A stretch of DNA of 6,946 nucleotides, taken from NCBI GenBank assembly GCA_964250215.1, contig CAXUEX010000146.1, positions 1 to 6,946 on the forward strand, written 5' to 3'. The notes under the pieces are model-generated. The model made no database searches. It was not told the origin of the DNA and worked only from the letters and a program-made list of their open reading frames with translations. The stretch is from DAIDJM01 sp964250215. GTDB lineage: Bacteria > Pseudomonadota > Alphaproteobacteria > Acetobacterales > Acetobacteraceae. This document shows positions 1 through 6,893 of this stretch, one piece after another. The position numbers were made by a program, and so were the translations under genes. Each line of letters begins with the position of its first letter. Within the stretch, counting starts at the first letter, position 1.

Positions 1-549
1 GGCAAGCCGCGTGCGGCCTGCTTGCACGAGCAGGATTGTGCCGCTGCAAAGCGGCGCGAGCGCCAGGCCTTCGGCACTGGCGCTCGGCGCCGCACAATCG
101 ATCACGACGAGGCGAAAGGCGTGGGAGGCCGCCTCAAGCCAAGTCGTGACCGGCTGCTCTGTCGCGTGTCGGTCGAATATGCCGCCGGGGAGGCTGGCGT
201 GGTGCAGCGCCGGCATGAATGGATCGCGCTCGGTCGCGAGCTCCGCCCCGGGTGGCCCGTTTGCGCCAGCGGCGCCGTGCGAGGCCGTCACGCATAACGT
301 TCGGCCGAGGCTGCCGGCGGCGCAAAGCGCGAGACCCCTCGCGATTTCGGGTGCGACGCCGTCTCCTTGGCAAGGCAGGAACTGCAGCACGGGTGTGCCG
401 GCAATGCCGGTGCGGGCGAGCACGTGATCGAGCAGCGCGGCATAATCGGCGGCCGCTTCGCTGCACAGAGTAGCAGGCTGCAAGGGCGTTGCAGGCGCCG
501 GGGCCGCCTCCACCAGGTCGGGATCGAAGCCCCGGAGCGCGTAATTCAA
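1..549 (-). CDS. CpsD/BY-kinase-like (MinD-fold) polysaccharide biosynthesis protein with degenerate P-loop, partial
   Basis: This minus-strand frame is open for 183 codons and runs off the left edge, so the C-terminus is missing. I chose the TTG at 549-547: it overlaps the TGA of the upstream sugar transferase by 4 bases (TTGA), a typical coupling arrangement. In-frame alternatives are a TTG at 621-619 and a GTG at 513-511. The fold is inferred from two segments. Residues 53-90 read like the first beta strand, P-loop and helix of a CpsD/CapB-type ATPase, but the loop is QGDGVAP rather than GEGKS/T, so the nucleotide-binding lysine is absent. Residues 145-182 (FRLVVIDCAAP, then GTILLVQAGRTR) match the Walker B strand and the following strand of that family. 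Its position after an initiating transferase suggests a role in exopolysaccharide assembly or chain-length control. Without the lysine it may be a regulatory pseudo-ATPase. The frame is certain to be coding in my view; the family assignment is moderate. Confidence 0.6.
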   Translation of the reverse strand, partial: MNYALRGFDPDLVEAAPAPATPLQPATLCSEAAADYAALLDHVLARTGIAGTPVLQFLPCQGDGVAPEIARGLALCAAGSLGRTLCVTASHGAAGANGPPGAELATERDPFMPALHHASLPGGIFDRHATEQPVTTWLEAASHAFRLVVIDCAAPSASAEGLALAPLCSGTILLVQAGRTRLA

Positions 550-1973
550 AACGCGTTCTTTCGGGAAAGCAGCGCGAGCGGCGTTCGGGCGAGTATCTGC
601 AGATCGAACAGCAGCGACCAATTGTCGATATAAAACAGATCGTGCTCCACACGCTGGCGCAGATGGTCGGGATCGCTGGCGGCGCCGCGCAGCCCGTTCA
701 CCTGCGCCCAGCCGGTAAGCCCCGGCTTCACCCGCTGCCGCCGCGCGTATTCGGCGACCAGCGCGTAACCTGCCCGTTCGCGCACATGCAGCACATCGGC
801 GTGCGGGCGGGGGCCGATGATGGACATCTCACCGATCAGAACGTTCCAAAGCTGGGGCAATTCGTCCAGGCTCATGCGCCGGAGCTTTGCACCGATCCGC
901 GTGAGGCGGGCATCGTTGCGCTCGGTCTGCCGGCGAGCGGCGGCGGAGACGTTCATGCTGCGGAATTTGTAGATCGTGAAGCTGCGGCCGCCCCAGCCGC
1001 TGCGCGACTGGCGGAAGATCACCGGACCTGGACTGTCCAGCGCGACCAGCACGGCCACGGCTGCCAGCACGGGCGCGAGCAGGACAAGCAGAACTATGGC
1101 TGTGACGCGATCAAAACATACCTTGAACAGCAGCTGCCCGTATTTCAAGGGCTTGTTCGACAGGATGGCCATGGGCACGCCGGCCAGTCGGCGAAGCTCC
1201 GCGGCGTTGCGGCCAAGCCTAGGCAGATCGGCGGTAAGCGCGATTTGCACCGGCGCCGGCTGAAGGATTTCCAGCAGCGGTTCCAGCCGCGCAGGCTCGG
1301 CAGGCGCGGCCAGAACGACCGTATCGATCGCCCCTTCGCGGGCGAGTTCGAGAATGCCGGCGAGGTCGCACGCGTGCGCACCATCCGCCTTCGCCTCGAC
1401 AACGGCAACGATTTCCGCCTCGCGCCGCAATTGCGCGGCTAGCGCGCCTGCCTCGCCGTCCAAGCCGATCACGGCCACCGCCTCGCGCAATTCGCCCTGG
1501 GCCTGAAGCACGCGCGCCCAGCCGACAAAAGCCAAGCGGCTGACCAGCACCCACATGACGAAGCAGGCGCACCATCCGGTAAGCCAAAGCCGAGCCATGT
1601 CGGAAAGTGCGCCGGTGGCGAAGCCGACGGCGAGAAGCGCACCCGCCGCCAAGGCGCCACGGCGGCAGAGCCTGGCGAGCAGCCGCGGCAGCGCGAGCAG
1701 CCGGCGATCGGTGGCGAGTTCCGGTTCGCGCAGGATGAGCGCCGCGATGACGCCGCAGAGCACCATTTCATGCAGCATCGTGGGCGCCGGCAGCGCAGTG
1801 ACGCCCGAGCGCCAGACCACGCGCATGTACGCAACATCGGTAAGGTAGCCGAGCAGAAAACCGGCGCAGCAATCCCATAAAACGAAAATATCGTTTTGGA
1901 AGAGCAGGAAATCCCGTGCTCTTCGCGGCGCCGTGCGCCTGGAGTTAGGCAGGGAGCAGGCGGACGGGTTCAT
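546..1973 (-). CDS. Polyprenyl-phosphate glycosyl-1-phosphate transferase (WcaJ/GumD-type sugar transferase)
   Basis: Initiating membrane enzyme of exopolysaccharide or capsule synthesis: it moves a sugar-1-phosphate from a nucleotide sugar to undecaprenyl phosphate on the inner face of the cytoplasmic membrane. With the ATG at 1973 it has 475 residues, normal for the large polytopic members. Four hydrophobic segments (about 26-49, 58-81, 104-124, 129-155) are followed by a weak nucleotide/CoA-binding-like domain (about 165-265), a fifth hydrophobic segment (290-314) and the bacterial sugar transferase domain. Seen there are FRQSRSGWGG (320-329), KFRSM (336-340), SLDELPQL with the catalytic Asp370-Glu371 pair, IGPRP (386-390) and KPGLTGWAQVNG (416-427). 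Start choice is uncertain. ATG 1973 has GGAG only 2 bases upstream, and an in-frame TTG at 1994 has no clear ribosome site but would add 7 residues. Which sugar is used cannot be read from the sequence. The next gene overlaps its stop by 4 bases. Confidence 0.93.
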   Translation of the reverse strand: MNPSACSLPNSRRTAPRRARDFLLFQNDIFVLWDCCAGFLLGYLTDVAYMRVVWRSGVTALPAPTMLHEMVLCGVIAALILREPELATDRRLLALPRLLARLCRRGALAAGALLAVGFATGALSDMARLWLTGWCACFVMWVLVSRLAFVGWARVLQAQGELREAVAVIGLDGEAGALAAQLRREAEIVAVVEAKADGAHACDLAGILELAREGAIDTVVLAAPAEPARLEPLLEILQPAPVQIALTADLPRLGRNAAELRRLAGVPMAILSNKPLKYGQLLFKVCFDRVTAIVLLVLLAPVLAAVAVLVALDSPGPVIFRQSRSGWGGRSFTIYKFRSMNVSAAARRQTERNDARLTRIGAKLRRMSLDELPQLWNVLIGEMSIIGPRPHADVLHVRERAGYALVAEYARRQRVKPGLTGWAQVNGLRGAASDPDHLRQRVEHDLFYIDNWSLLFDLQILARTPLALLSRKNAF

Positions 1974-2123
1974 GGCTCCGTTTCTGCAGGGCAATCACTG
2001 CCGATGCGAGACGAACCTACTTTCTGCCTACTTAGCTTAGCAACCTTTGGTTGGGTAAACTTTTCGTGATAATCATTACAACGTTGTGGCCTCTTGCAGC
2101 TAGCCGCCGATCGAAGACGCCCT
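1974..2123. other. Intergenic spacer between prfB and the polysaccharide locus
   Basis: This stretch of 150 bases has no credible gene and is clearly more AT-rich than its flanks, especially about 2030-2090. It holds small symmetric elements: CAACC-TTT-GGTTG (2041-2053), the perfect palindrome ACAACGTTGT (2078-2087) and a tandem repeat listed separately. None of the hairpins is followed by a T-run on the minus strand, so I see no convincing intrinsic terminator for prfB. The likely content is a promoter for the sugar transferase gene, inferred from the AT-richness and the change of function across it. I could not pick a -35/-10 pair with confidence. Confidence 0.5.
2016..2033. repeat. Tandem 7-base direct repeat with 11-base period, possible operator
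   Basis: CCTACTT occurs at 2016-2022 and again at 2027-2033; on the minus strand it reads AAGTAGG twice. The 11-base spacing places both copies on the same face of the helix, as is common for tandem regulator sites. It lies 43-60 bases upstream of the sugar transferase ATG. Followed at once by CTTAGCTTAG (2031-2040), a second small direct repeat. A regulatory role is only an inference; repeats this short can arise by chance. Confidence 0.25.
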
Positions 2124-3243
2124 CTAAACTTCCTGGTTTCTCGAGCTGCCCACCCGGGCCGCAAGCGACGCCGCCATGAACGGGTCGAGTTCGCCATCCA
2201 GCACCGCCGCCGGATTGCCGGTCTCCACCCCGGTCCGCAAATCCTTGACCAGCTGATACGGCGCCAAAACATAGCTGCGGATCTGGTGGCCCCAGCCGAT
2301 ATCGGATTTGCCGGCTTCCACGGTCGCCGCCGCGGCTTCGCGTTTCTGCAGCTCGGCTTCATAGAGTTTCGCACGCAGCATCTGCATGGCGGTGGCGCGG
2401 TTGCGGTGCTGGCTGCGATCGGTCTGGCAAGCCACCACAATGCCGGTGGGCAGGTGCGTGATGCGGATCGCACTTTCGGTTTTGTTCACGTGCTGGCCGC
2501 CGGCACCGGAGGCGCGAAAAGTATCCACTTTCAGATCGGCGTCGCGCACCTCGATGTCGATAGCGTCGTCCACCACGGGATAGACCCAGACGCTCGCGAA
2601 GCTGGTCTGCCGCCGTGCATTGGCGTCGAACGGGCTGATGCGCACCAGCCGGTGCACGCCGGATTCGGTTTTCAGCCAGCCATAGGCCGCTGCGCCGGCG
2701 ATCTGTAGGGTGGCGGATTTGATGCCGGCCTGCTCGCCTTCGCTGCTTTCCAGGAAATCGACCTTGTAGCCGCGCTGCTCGGCCCAGCGCGTGTACATGC
2801 GCTGCAGCATCTCGGCCCAGTCTTGCGCCTCGGTGCCGCCCGCGCCCGCGTTGATTTCCAGGTAGGCGTCGCGCTGGTCGGCCTCGCCCGAAAGCAGGCT
2901 ATCGATTTCGCGGTGCTTGGCCTCGGCGGCCAGCGCGCGAAGGTGCGCGATCATATCGCCGGCGGATGCGGCATCGCCCTCCGACTCGGCCATCGCGATC
3001 AGCTCTGCCGTATCGGCGAAATCGCCTTCCAGCTTCAGCAGGCCTTCGGTTTGCGTGGTGAGCTTTGTGCGTTCGCGCATGATGGCCTGCGCGGCTTCGG
3101 CATCGTTCCACAGCGCCGGATCTTCTACCCTGGCTTCGAGTTCCGCCAGACGGGCCGTTGCGGCATCCCAGTCAAAGATGCCTCCTCAGCAGCGCGACCG
3201 ACTGCTTGATCTGTTCTGATAGCGAATCTGACTCGGCGGACAT
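2124..3243 (-). CDS. prfB: Peptide chain release factor 2 (RF2), expressed by +1 programmed frameshift
   Basis: RF2 ends translation at UGA and UAA codons and triggers release of the finished protein on the ribosome. The coding region is 3243-3175 in the first frame joined to 3173-2124 in the +1 frame, giving 372 residues (the E. coli protein has 365). The first frame encodes 23 residues from ATG 3243 (MSAESDSL... to LLRRHL) and stops at UGA 3174-3172; the shifted frame continues DWDAATARL. The RF2 stop-recognition tripeptide SPF lies at 203-205 and the catalytic GGQ at 248-250. The residue equivalent to E. coli 246 is Ala (RASGAGGQ), not the Thr of K-12. The gene's own stop is TAG, which RF1 reads. 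It starts 48 bases after the PBP gene and is probably in the same operon; no strong ribosome site precedes the ATG. Starting at the ATG at 3080 would delete 54 residues and is wrong. Confidence 0.97.
3171..3186 (-). promoter_or_regulatory. prfB programmed +1 frameshift site
   Basis: On the minus strand this reads AGGAGG CAT CTT TGA C. The elements match the known prfB recoding signal: an internal Shine-Dalgarno-like AGGAGG, a 3-base spacer, a slippery CUU codon and a UGA followed by C, a weak stop context. The ribosome moves from CUU to the overlapping UUU, so GAC is read next. Low RF2 leaves the ribosome paused at UGA and favours the shift; high RF2 terminates after 23 residues, giving negative feedback. 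Spacing is identical to E. coli (AGGGGG TAT CTT TGA C), with a better anti-Shine-Dalgarno match here. Frame arithmetic confirms it: 23 sense codons from ATG 3243, then TGA, and GAC is in frame with the rest of RF2. Confidence 0.96.
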
Positions 3244-3291
3244 GTTCGGCCCAGTGGGAAAGGGTGCGGGGCGCAGCGGGCGCGGTTGTCT

Positions 3292-5877
3292 TCAATATAA
3301 GCCGCCCACCCCGCTGTCCACGCCCGTGCCGGACTGCGACGGCGCGCTCGCCGGCTGCGTGGTGCCCGCGGGATCGCCGGATTGCGCATCCAGCAGCTTC
3401 ACCTCGCCCGAACCCCCGCCGCCCTCGTCGTTGCGCGCGACGCTGGCAACCCCCGACGCGCCCGGCACCTGGTCGGGCTTGAACGCGTCGTTGCATTCGT
3501 GCGGGCCGCAATCCCAACTTGCTATCGTGACGCCATCGGGCACGCGGAAAGGCAGGGCGGGGCTGTCGCCGAGCGCGGATTTGACGAAATCGTGCCAGAT
3601 CGGGCCCGCTACCACCGCACCCGTCTGCTTGTCGCCCAGCGTCTGTGGCTGGTCGAAACCGACCCAGACGACGGTGACAAGATCGGGCGTGAAGCCGGCG
3701 AACCAGGCATCGTTGTAATCCTGGCTGGTGCCGGTCTTGCCGGCAATCGGCCGGCCGAGCCCGGCGACCACGGGCTTGCCGGTGCCGTGCTGCACCACGC
3801 CGCGCATCATCATCAGCACCTGGAACGCGCTCTGCGCATCGGCGAATTCCGGGCGCGGGTCCATCAGCGCAGGAGGTTGCGCGGGATCGGATGGACCCTG
3901 CGCCAATCCCGGCGGACGCCAGATCACGCGGCCATCGCGGTCTTGCACACTGTCGATCAAACTGGGCACCACGATGCGGCCGCCATCGGCGATCGAGGCA
4001 TAGGCGCCGGCTTCGCGCAGCACCGTGGTTTCCACCGCGCCGAGCGAGGCCGGCAGCACGCGCGGCATCGCATCGTAGAGATGATAGGCGATCGCCAGCT
4101 TCGCCACCGCATCCATGCCGATATGCTGCGCCACGCGCACGGTGACCAGGTTGAGCGATTGTTCCAGCGCCACGTGCAGCGGCGTGGGGCCGCCCGTGTT
4201 GAGCTCGTAATTGTTCGGATGCCAACCGCCGAGCGAGAACGGCTCGTCGAGGAAGCGCGCGCTGGGCGAGACGCCGGCTTCGGTCGCGGCGAGATAAACG
4301 AAGGGCTTGAAGCTGCTGCCGGGCTGGCGCAGCGCCTGCGTCGCACGGTTGAACTGGCCGCTGCCGCTCCATCCGCCGGACATGGCGAGCACACGGCCGC
4401 TGCGCGGGTCCATGGCAACCAATGCGCCTTCAACCTTCGGCACCTGACGCAGCGCGATCCGGCCATCCGGCTTTGGTTCGATCATCACGAAGTCGCCAGG
4501 CTGCACCACGTCTGCCATCCGGCGCGGCCCGGCACCAAGGTCGCCGTCGGTGTTTTCGTGGCGCGCCCACGCGACATCCGAAAGGTGGAGCACGCCGACA
4601 CTGGCGCTGCTGCCAACGGAGGCGGGCTCGAACCAGCCGAGCTTCGCCTGCGATGCGGTTTCCTGCAACACGAGCGCCAGGCGCCATTCCGGCAGCAATC
4701 CGGAAGGCACCGGCTGCTTGGCCAGCACGTCCTGCCAGTCGTCGCGCAGCGAGACGGGCGCGTCGGAATGCGCCACCGGGCCGCGCCAGCCACCATGGCT
4801 GCGATCGTAGGCGAGCAGGCCGGTGCGCAGCGCCGTGTCTGCCTTGTCTTGCAGCATCTGATCGAAGCTGGTGTGCACCACCAGGCCGCCCTGCGTTGCC
4901 TGATCGGGGCCGAAGCGCTCGAGCAGGCGACGCTTCACCTCGGCGGCGAACCATTCCGCGCCCGGCACGATTTGCGGTTTCTGGTACGCGGCTGGCAGCA
5001 GCTTCTCCGCCTGTGCGGCCTGCGCCGTGGCAGCATCGATCGCATGGGTTTCCACCATGCGGCCCAGTACCCAATCCCGCCGCTCGCGCGCGGCTTGCGG
5101 GAAGCGGAACGGGTTGTAGTTGGTCGGCGATTTCGGCAACGCCGCGAGCACCGCGGCTTCGGCCACGTCCAGCTTGTCGAGCGGCTTGTTGAAATAGGTC
5201 TGCGCCGCAGCCGCCACGCCGTAGCTGCCCTGACCGAGATAGATTTCGTTGAGATACAGCTCGAGGATGCGCTCTTTCGTCAGCGTGCGTTCCAGCTGCA
5301 GCGCCAGCAGCGCCTCGCGCACCTTGCGCCGGAAGGTCGCCTCGTTCGAGCCCAGCAGCATGTTGCGCGCCACCTGCTGCGTGATGGTGGAAGCGCCTTC
5401 CGGCCGCCTGCCGCTGCTGATGCGGTGCAGATCGGTGTAGGCGGCGCGCATGATGGCGAGCGGATCGACGCCCTTGTGCGTGTAGAAATTCTGGTCCTCG
5501 GCCGCCAGGAAAGCCTGCTTGACGCGATCCGGAATGGCGGCAAAGGGCACGAAGATGCGGCGCTGGTCGGCGAGTTCGGCCAGCAGGCGGTCGTCGCCGC
5601 TATAGACGCGGCTCATCATGGGCGGCTGATAGGTTCGCAGCCCTTCCAGCGACGGCAGATCGGCCGTGTAGCTGCGGTAGGTCGTCCAGGCGACGAGGCC
5701 GGCAATGCCGACCCCAACCATGCAGACGATCGCCCCGAAGGCGAACAGCCCGCGCACAGCAGCCAGCACGCGGCTTTCCCGGCGCGGCTTCACGGCCGGC
5801 TTGCCTCCCGTCCGCGCCTGTTTGCCAGGTGGCGCGGAGCTTACGGCCAGACGCTCGCTCTTGTCAGGCGTGTCCAT
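3292..5877 (-). CDS. mrcA: Class A penicillin-binding protein 1A (bifunctional peptidoglycan glycosyltransferase/transpeptidase)
   Basis: Periplasmic, membrane-anchored enzyme that polymerises lipid II into glycan strands and cross-links the stem peptides; target of beta-lactams. It has 861 residues, a usual size. A basic cytoplasmic tail (1-42) precedes one membrane segment (about 43-65). The GT51 domain shows EDQNFYTHKG with catalytic Glu127, GASTITQQVARN (161-172), RRKVREALLALQLER with Glu188 and LNEIYLGQGSYG (209-220). An OB-like insert follows (about 330-480). The transpeptidase domain has SSFK with the nucleophile Ser521, SLN (574-576) and KTGT (714-717), so both activities look intact. 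The last 70 or so residues hold a Cys790/Cys795 pair and a Gly/Ser-rich tail. ATG 5877 has GGGA 6 bases upstream (5887-5884). It follows the amidase by 54 bases and precedes prfB by 48. The symbol ponA is also used for this family. Confidence 0.97.
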   Translation of the reverse strand: MDTPDKSERLAVSSAPPGKQARTGGKPAVKPRRESRVLAAVRGLFAFGAIVCMVGVGIAGLVAWTTYRSYTADLPSLEGLRTYQPPMMSRVYSGDDRLLAELADQRRIFVPFAAIPDRVKQAFLAAEDQNFYTHKGVDPLAIMRAAYTDLHRISSGRRPEGASTITQQVARNMLLGSNEATFRRKVREALLALQLERTLTKERILELYLNEIYLGQGSYGVAAAAQTYFNKPLDKLDVAEAAVLAALPKSPTNYNPFRFPQAARERRDWVLGRMVETHAIDAATAQAAQAEKLLPAAYQKPQIVPGAEWFAAEVKRRLLERFGPDQATQGGLVVHTSFDQMLQDKADTALRTGLLAYDRSHGGWRGPVAHSDAPVSLRDDWQDVLAKQPVPSGLLPEWRLALVLQETASQAKLGWFEPASVGSSASVGVLHLSDVAWARHENTDGDLGAGPRRMADVVQPGDFVMIEPKPDGRIALRQVPKVEGALVAMDPRSGRVLAMSGGWSGSGQFNRATQALRQPGSSFKPFVYLAATEAGVSPSARFLDEPFSLGGWHPNNYELNTGGPTPLHVALEQSLNLVTVRVAQHIGMDAVAKLAIAYHLYDAMPRVLPASLGAVETTVLREAGAYASIADGGRIVVPSLIDSVQDRDGRVIWRPPGLAQGPSDPAQPPALMDPRPEFADAQSAFQVLMMMRGVVQHGTGKPVVAGLGRPIAGKTGTSQDYNDAWFAGFTPDLVTVVWVGFDQPQTLGDKQTGAVVAGPIWHDFVKSALGDSPALPFRVPDGVTIASWDCGPHECNDAFKPDQVPGASGVASVARNDEGGGGSGEVKLLDAQSGDPAGTTQPASAPSQSGTGVDSGVGGLY

Positions 5878-5931
5878 GCTTGATCCCGGTTTCGTTAACG
5901 GCGGGCGGCGCGGAACGTTGCCGGAGCGCCC

Positions 5932-6720
5932 CTACGTCCGGGTGAGCCGCGCAGCGGCGAAGTACCCGTCCACCGTGCGTCTTACCGCCGCCGCGACCGT
6001 GGCGTGAAGCCCCGGCAGGCGCAATTCTGCCTCGTCCTGACGGTTCGACATGAAGCCCATTTCGATCAGGATGCTGGGAATGTCGGCCGCCTTGAGCACC
6101 GCGAAGCCGGCGTGGCGCGCCGGATTCGACAGCATCGGCAGGCTGGCACCGAGCGCCGCCACAGCGTCGGCCTGCAGCCGGGCCGAGCCCACACGGGTTT
6201 CGTGCCGCACCAGGCTGGCCAGGATCGCCGCCACTTCGGGCGAGGTGGTGGCGGCGCCCGGTCCGGCATAGCGATCGGCCGAATTCTCCCGCATGGCCAG
6301 CGCCGCGGCCTGCGCATCCGATGCGGCACCCAGCGTATAGACGCTGGCGCCGCGGATGGCCGGATCCTGGATGGCGTCGGCGTGCAGCGAGATGAACAGG
6401 GCAGCGCCTTGTGCCTGGGCAATCGCGACGCGTTGATCCAGCGGAATGAAGATGTCGTCCTGGCGCGAGAGGGCCACGCGGTAACGGCCGCCGGCGACGA
6501 GCCTGGCGGCCACGGCCTGCGCCGCGGCGAGCGACACATGCTTCTCGTAAAGGCCAGAGACGCCGATGGCGCCGGGATCCTTGCCGCCGTGACCGGGATC
6601 GAGGTGGATTAGTGGCGCCGGGCCGACGGCGCGCGGCGGTCTCGCCTTGGTCCGCAGGAAGGCGGCGCCGAACCCATGGGCGAGCAGCAGCCTTCGCGTG
6701 TGCGGGGAATCACCCAGCAT
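5932..6720 (-). CDS. amiC: N-acetylmuramoyl-L-alanine amidase (Amidase_3 family, zinc-dependent)
   Basis: Cleaves the amide bond between N-acetylmuramic acid and the L-alanine of the stem peptide, used in daughter-cell separation and wall turnover. The 262-residue protein is nearly all Amidase_3 domain (about 37-258). Zinc ligands and catalytic residues are visible: His44 in LDPGHGG, Glu59 in YEKHVSL, His113 in SLHAD and Glu220 in ILIEMGF. The N-terminal AMIN targeting domain of the long E. coli AmiC form is absent, so the symbol reflects family usage, not proven equivalence. Residues 8-22 (TRRLLLA followed by a short hydrophobic stretch) look like a twin-arginine export signal, with possible cleavage near residue 31; E. 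coli AmiA and AmiC are Tat substrates. ATG 6720 is supported by AGGA (6732-6729) with 8 bases of spacing. It is the first gene of the operon with the PBP and prfB. Confidence 0.93.
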   Translation of the reverse strand: MLGDSPHTRRLLLAHGFGAAFLRTKARPPRAVGPAPLIHLDPGHGGKDPGAIGVSGLYEKHVSLAAAQAVAARLVAGGRYRVALSRQDDIFIPLDQRVAIAQAQGAALFISLHADAIQDPAIRGASVYTLGAASDAQAAALAMRENSADRYAGPGAATTSPEVAAILASLVRHETRVGSARLQADAVAALGASLPMLSNPARHAGFAVLKAADIPSILIEMGFMSNRQDEAELRLPGLHATVAAAVRRTVDGYFAAARLTRT

Positions 6721-6766
6721 GGGCTACTTCCTAACACGGTTTCTCCGGAAAGTCGCCTTATGCGTT

Positions 6767-6784
6767 GATGAAGCTTGGTTCATC
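6767..6784. repeat. Small inverted repeat in the amidase upstream region
   Basis: GATGAA (6767-6772) and TTCATC (6779-6784) are perfect inverted copies separated by 6 bases (GCTTGG). The element sits 47-64 bases upstream of the amidase ATG, where a promoter or operator would be expected. It could bind a dimeric regulator, or be chance; nothing else in the sequence decides. Confidence 0.25.
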
Positions 6785-6872
6785 CGCGCACCCTTGCGGA
6801 GTGGCGCGGTTTGCGTCATCTGGAAGACGGCGGCGGATTCGCCGCAGGCGCGCCTGACGTGCGCCCGTTCCG

Positions 6873-6893
6873 CCGGGGGGGCCACCCCCCCGG
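6873..6893. repeat. Perfect GC hairpin with 9-bp stem and 3-base loop
   Basis: CCGGGGGGG (6873-6881) pairs perfectly with CCCCCCCGG (6885-6893) around the loop CCA, giving nine G-C pairs. No T-run follows on either strand, so it is not a standard intrinsic terminator. A second weaker pairing is possible between CCCAC (6895-6899) and GTGGG (6942-6946), which could enclose a larger folded domain cut by the window edge. A structured 5' leader of a divergent plus-strand gene is the most likely role, by inference. Confidence 0.55.

Noticed and set aside
134..652. Minus-strand open frame of 172 codons at the left end
   Set aside because: Very Arg-rich and out of frame with the better candidate at 1-549, whose product shows a plausible ATPase-like fold.
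489..1442. Plus-strand open frame of 317 codons opposite the sugar transferase
   Set aside because: Antisense shadow: the minus strand encodes the complete conserved transferase domain here, while this frame has no familiar motif.
2041..2053. CAACC-TTT-GGTTG as a prfB terminator
   Set aside because: The stem has only 5 pairs and no T-run follows on the minus strand.
2094..2708. Plus-strand open frame of 204 codons opposite prfB
   Set aside because: Antisense shadow of RF2, with biased composition and no domain.
2124..3080. RF2 starting at the ATG at 3080
   Set aside because: This start loses 54 conserved N-terminal residues. The +1 frameshift from ATG 3243 recovers them exactly.
3125..4372. 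Minus-strand open frame of 415 codons inside the PBP gene
   Set aside because: Out-of-frame shadow of PBP1A with an Arg-rich composition; the main frame carries SSFK, SLN and KTGT.
3382..5883. Plus-strand open frame of 833 codons opposite the PBP1A gene
   Set aside because: It mirrors almost the whole PBP gene, is rich in Arg/His/Ala as antisense frames of GC-rich genes are, and shows no recognisable domain. The minus strand has all PBP motifs in order.
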